In this document: piece after piece, positions 59,610-64,000 of the stretch
Numbering within the stretch: position 1 is the first letter of the stretch
How the letters are laid out: every line of letters starts with the position of its first letter
Source of the DNA: Sipunculus nudus
Lineage: Eukaryota; Annelida; Sipuncula; Golfingiida; Sipunculidae
Length of the DNA stretch: 64,000 nt
Direction of reading: 5' to 3'
NCBI GenBank assembly: GCA_026874595.1
Contig: CM049320.1
Location: forward strand, 672,001-736,000
Notes under the pieces: model-generated
Databases searched by the model: none
Told to the model about the DNA's origin: nothing
Seen by the model: only the letters and a program-made list of their open reading frames with translations
Translations under genes and position numbers: made by a program

Positions 59610-61093
59610 TTGCTGAGCATTAATATTTACTGTGGGATATCAGATGGAGACTACAGTGTCACATTAATACTTACTGTGCGGAGGCTACAGTGTCACATCA
59701 ATAATTACTGTGGGATATCAGATGGAGGCTATAGTGTCACATTAATACTTACTGTGCAGAGGCTACAGTGTCACATTAATACTTACTGTGCGGAGGCTAT
59801 AGTGTCACATCAATAATTACTGTGGGATATCAGATGGAGGCTATAGTGTCACATTAATACTTACTGTGCGGAGGCTACAGTGTCACATTAATACTTACTG
59901 TGCGGAGGCTATAGTGTCACATCAATAATTACTGTGGGATATCAGATGGAGGCTATAGTTGTACATTAATACTTACTGTGCGGAGGCTACAGTGTCACAT
60001 TAATACTTACTGTGCGGAGGCTATAGTGTCACATTAATACTTACTGTGCGGAGGCTATAGTGTCACATTAATACTAACGGTGCGGAGGCTATAGTGTCAC
60101 ATTAATACTTACTGTGCGGAGGCTATGGTGTCACATTAATACTTACGGTGCGGAGGCTATAGTGTCACATTAATACTTACTGTGCGGAGGCTATAGTGTC
60201 ACATTAAAACTTACTGTGCGGAGGCTATAGTGTCACATTAATACTTACTGTGCGGAGGCTATAGTGTCACATTAATACTTACTGTGCGGAGGCTATAGTG
60301 TCACATTAATACTTACTGGGCGGAGGCTATAGTGTCACATTAATACTTACTGTGCGGAGGCTATAGTGTCACATTAATGCTTACTGTGCGGAGGCTATAG
60401 TGTCACATTAATGCTCACTGTGCGGGGGCTATAGTGTCACATTAATGCTCACTGTGCGGAGGCTATAGTGTCACATTAATGCTTACTGTGCGGGGGCTAT
60501 AGTGTCACATTAATACTTACGGTGCGGAGGCTATAGTGTCACATTAATACTTACGGTGCGGAGGCTGTAGTGTCACATTAATACTTACTGTGCGGAGGCT
60601 ATAGTGTCACATTAAAACTTACTGTGCGGAGGCTATAGTGTTACATTAATACTTACCGTGCGGAGGCTATGGTGTCACATTAATACTTACTGTGCGGAGG
60701 CTATAGTGTCACATTAATACTTTCTGTGCGGAGGCTATAGTGTCAAATTAATACTTACTGTGCGGAGGATATAGTGCCACATTATTACTTACTGTGCGGA
60801 GGCTATGGTGCCACACTAATACTTACTGTGCGGAGGCTATGGTGCTACATTAATACTTACTGTGCGAAGGCTATGGTGCCACATTAATACTTACTGTGCG
60901 GAGGCTATAGTGTCACATTAATACTTACTGTGCGGAGGCTATAGTGTCACATTAATACTTACTGTGCGGAGGCTAAAGTGTCACATTAATACTTACTGTG
61001 CGGAGCCTATGGTGTCACATTAATACTTACTGTGCGGAGGCTATGGTGTCACATTAATACTTACTGTGCGGAGGCTATAGTGTCACATTAATA
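59610..61093. repeat. 34-bp minisatellite with splice-donor-like core
   Basis: About 43 units of CATTAATACTTACTGTGCGG + AGGCTATAGTGTCA. On the minus strand each unit reads CCTCCGCACA|GTAAGTATT, a near-perfect 5' splice-site consensus. The first ~350 bases alternate with a longer variant carrying GGGATATCAGATGGAGGC. It lies about 4 kb upstream of the urease start codon. Confidence 0.93.
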
Positions 61094-61263
61094 ACAAGAA
61101 TGAACAAGACCGAAGGACCAGAAATGCAAAGTGTAAAATTAAGTCGGATGAGACTGACATCGTCGGTCATATCAGACTATAAACCCTCCTCCCCCCGCCC
61201 CTCCCCCCTACCCCCCCCTCCCATTACCTCTACCTTTCACCTTTAAGGCAACCGCTGCCAATA

Positions 61264-61690
61264 CTGGGCTCGGTTAGGGTTAGGGTTAGGGTTAATACAG
61301 GGCTCGGTAAGGGTTAGGGTTAGGGTAGGGTTAATACAGGGCTCGGTAAGGGTTAGGGTTAGGGTTAATACAGGGCTCGGTAAGGGTTAGGGTTAGGGTT
61401 AATACAGGGCTCGGTAAGGGTTAGGGTTAGGGTTAATACAGGGCTCGGTAAGGGTTAGGGTTAGGGTTAATACAGGGCTCGGTAAGGGTTAGGGTTAGGG
61501 TTAATACAGGGCTCGGTAAGGGTTAGGGTTAGGGTTAATACAGGGCTCGGTAAGGGTTAGGGTTAGGGTTAATACAGGGCTCGGTAAGGGTTAGGGTTAG
61601 GGTTAATGCAGGGCTCGGTAAGGGTTAGGGTTAGGGTTAATACAGGGCTCGGTAAGGGTTAGGGTTAGGGTTAATACAGGGCTCGGTAAG
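61264..61690. repeat. 34-bp telomere-like minisatellite
   Basis: About 12 units of GGGCTCGGTAAGGGTTAGGG + TTAGGGTTAATACA, highly uniform, so recently amplified. Each unit holds two to three TTAGGG-type hexamers. Confidence 0.94.
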
Positions 61691-63382
61691 GGCATTTATA
61701 AATATGCAAACGAAAATGTTCTACATGATACACGAGTTAAGCCAATATTAACCCACATAGGTAGTGTCGCGAAAATAGTGTTCACGGGTGACCTCGATGT
61801 GACCCCCGGTATGTCCAGGACCGATCGTCTCTGATATCACGAAACATGTAGTACGATCCTCGTCTTGTGTTGTGACTCTCTGCGTTACAGACGCTATGTG
61901 TGGTGTGGATTACAAAGGTCAGGTTATACAGATGTTAAAGGACATGACCAGCGAAATATACCCATTTGTGTAGAGTGCATCTTACCTCTATTAAATTGAC
62001 ATACCGCTGGTGACCTGTGCTGACTGAGCTTGATTAATGAGCAATTAGGCAAATATGTGGCTACTCGCCACAGGGTCAGTGCTACAGACCCGCTCGGGTT
62101 CTCAAGTGCAGGCACAGGCTGTGACGTGAGCTCAGGAACTGCAGGCTTACTACGGCAGTCACCCTGTGTATATACAATGGCCACTGGTTTTTGTAACGAT
62201 GTCCTTTCTGAAAGTCATTGTGAAGAGGTTCAATTGATTTTTATTCAACGTTTCAGGTGTTTATGTATCACATGATTGAAAAATTAAACAAGATGTGTCA
62301 TCATCTGGCTTTATTAGTTCTGGAATAAATTCTGCAAACAAAGAGACATATGAATAATGATTTTTATTAATGTATTTTTATAATTTTAGGTCTTCTATGA
62401 ATGAACATTGCAAAAAACAAATGTTGCCAATTTCAATCATGTTTTAATTCATTACACAGATGTCTAGTAAATTATCGTATATTTTAAAATATACATAAAA
62501 ATCGCTCTAGGAAAGAATTTAAGAAAGCCCTTTTCAAGTTTAATCTGCCGTGGAGCCTTTGTGCATCACATGATGTTCTCATTTTGCTGTAAAAGTTTAA
62601 TTCTTAAGTCAAATTCTTCAGCGGAACTTGTAGGAATACAATAAAAAAATCCTTTTATTCATGCAGAATTGAACACAAATACACGTTTTGTAAAAAAAAA
62701 AATTGCTATGTCAATTATTGGTATAGTCATACTTGCATTATTTTATAGGCGCACTTCAAAATGAAATATATCCAGATATTTATTCGTTAATTATGACACG
62801 AATGATTTCTATATGAAATCCATATGTTAATATGAGTGCCTGGGGATTTCTTTCCACTGTTATTGGAAGGAAGACATACTTTTGGTAAGTTATGTAGAGG
62901 CGTACTTCGATTTTAGCACGCGACTATATACAACTTCAAGCAATGGAGAAACAGTGGATTGCTTAAAATTGGCAAAAAAACCGCTGTACATCACCGGTAG
63001 GCCTACATATCAAAGTTATATATTTATAATATTATTGGATTTATTAAATACACAAAAAAGTAATTTCCCAAAAATATACCTGGCAGCCAGATCTTAATAT
63101 GTATATTTTTACATGATTTGTACGAGGGGGTTCAATTTTTATTGTTTTTTTAAGGCATGCTTGCAGGATGTTAAAGAGGTGTACTTGTGTGTTAAGTACG
63201 CGGCTAAATACAACTATAACACGCATTGGGAATCAGTGGATTGCTTTTAAATTGGCAATATAATTTTAATTAACTATCCGAATTTCGTTAAGATAGTAAT
63301 CAATTCTTCATTCTAACATAAAGTTGATGTTGCCTGTGTGATAATACGCTAACAATGGCTCGATTTTAACGTAGTGTGAAGG
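61691..63382. other. Intergenic, nothing recognised
   Basis: AT-rich with short ORFs of no recognisable family. Confidence 0.5.
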
Positions 63383-63529
63383 CTAAGCACAAAACGGAAC
63401 GAGCTGATGGCCCTCACGCGAACAAAGTTGACCCATTTCTTCAAATGGCTGGCTCAAAGGAAACCTGTGTAAACTCACACCATCACGGTTTGTGTTACTG
63501 CAGCCATCCGCTACACAACTATTTGGCAT
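63383..63529 (-). pseudogene. THAP zinc-finger domain fragment, frameshifted
   Basis: From the ATG at 63527-63529 the frame reads MPNSCVADGCSNTNRDGVSL then HRFPLSQP, the start of a THAP domain (C2CH zinc-binding DNA-binding fold; the C-x4-C pair is present). Six codons further, the conserved continuation appears only in a shifted frame, LKKWVNFVRVR, so one or two bases have been lost or gained near 63444. The later C-x2-H of the zinc site is not visible. Too little space separates the parts for an intron. THAP domains are common in animal transcription factors and in P-element-like transposases, so this could be either a gene relic or a transposon relic. Confidence 0.65.
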
Positions 63530-63834
63530 TATTTTAACTATTTGCGATCGAACACAATACTGGAAACGGTACACCTATTGTCATGAATTCTCACATATGG
63601 CTTTTTATGACCGACTGCCGTTCCTGAGCTGACGTCATTCCGAATATTCATGAGGCACGGAACCGATCATTGCCGAACGCGGACAGAGTAAAACCAAGCA
63701 TCTTAGAGCTCTTATTAGCCGCAGTTTTAATTACTTTAGACCGGTAGTAACGACTACACACGGAGCTAAAAGTTACAAAAACAATTCATTTACGGGATAA
63801 TATGATCAAATTGCAGTTTTATTTACGCTGGTCA

Positions 63835-63962
63835 TGTCAGAGGATGGGTGACCTAAACGTCAGGTTGTACAGAGGTTAAAGAGGTCAGAGGATGGGTGAC
63901 CTAAACGTCAGGTTGTACAGAGGTTAAAGAGGTCAGAGGATGGGTGACCTAAAAGGTCAGGA
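63835..63962. repeat. 48-bp tandem repeat
   Basis: About 2.6 copies of GTCAGAGGATGGGTGACCTA + AACGTCAGGTTGTACAGAGG + TTAAAGAG. Nearly identical copies. Confidence 0.92.
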
Positions 63963-64000
63963 ATTAGAGATAAGGGTCCATTGTATCACTGTTGAAAATG

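Noticed and set aside
59610-61093. Possible CRISPR-like array
   Set aside because: Units are directly adjacent with no unique spacers, and the window is eukaryotic; it is an ordinary tandem minisatellite.
61924-62184. 86-codon minus-strand ORF
   Set aside because: No domain, no splice or promoter context, low-complexity-free but random-looking composition.
1-64000. tRNA or rRNA genes
   Set aside because: I looked for tRNA-like A/B boxes in the dispersed repeats and for rRNA core motifs and saw none convincing; a dedicated scan would be needed to exclude degenerate tRNA-derived SINEs.

Overview
The window is nuclear DNA of an animal. It is AT-rich, its genes are split into many short exons, and it is crowded with minisatellites, interstitial (TTAGGG)n-like tracts, microsatellites and short non-autonomous transposons. 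A complete urease gene, together with the style of the repeats, suggests a marine invertebrate, most likely a mollusc. That taxonomic guess is inference.

The centrepiece is one intact urease gene on the minus strand, spanning 55652 down to 14640. I assembled it by hand as 23 coding exons. All splice phases fit, the coding length is 2595 nt, and the predicted protein is 864 residues in the fused gamma-beta-alpha layout of plant and fungal ureases. Every nickel ligand and catalytic residue is present: H420, H422, K507, H509, H536, H562, C609, H610 and D650. Twenty of the 22 introns begin with GT and two begin with GC. A polyadenylation signal lies 79 nt past the stop.

Layout: 1-350 is a palindromic 38-bp tandem array. 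431-585 plus 2690-2737 is the 3' end of an unrecognised plus-strand gene. 3500-14500 is mostly repeats and transposon remnants, with one possible minus-strand terminal exon at 8081-8264 and a 48-bp minisatellite at 9361-11060. 14556-55652 is urease. Its introns hold four copies or part-copies of mobile families, a degenerate LINE, Helitron-like elements including a ~740-bp palindrome, and at least ten minisatellites. 55653-64000 carries a 34-bp array with a splice-donor-like core (59610-61093), a telomere-like minisatellite (61264-61690) and a frameshifted THAP zinc-finger fragment (63383-63529).

The most unusual feature is that several urease minisatellites are copies of the gene's own exon edges. 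The arrays beside exons 14, 15, 16 and 18, and a short degenerate set beside exon 22, each repeat part of the neighbouring exon together with its splice site. The spliceosome therefore faces many near-identical decoy donors or acceptors, and for exons 14 and 16 use of a decoy would bring an in-frame stop. I know of no established description of this pattern.
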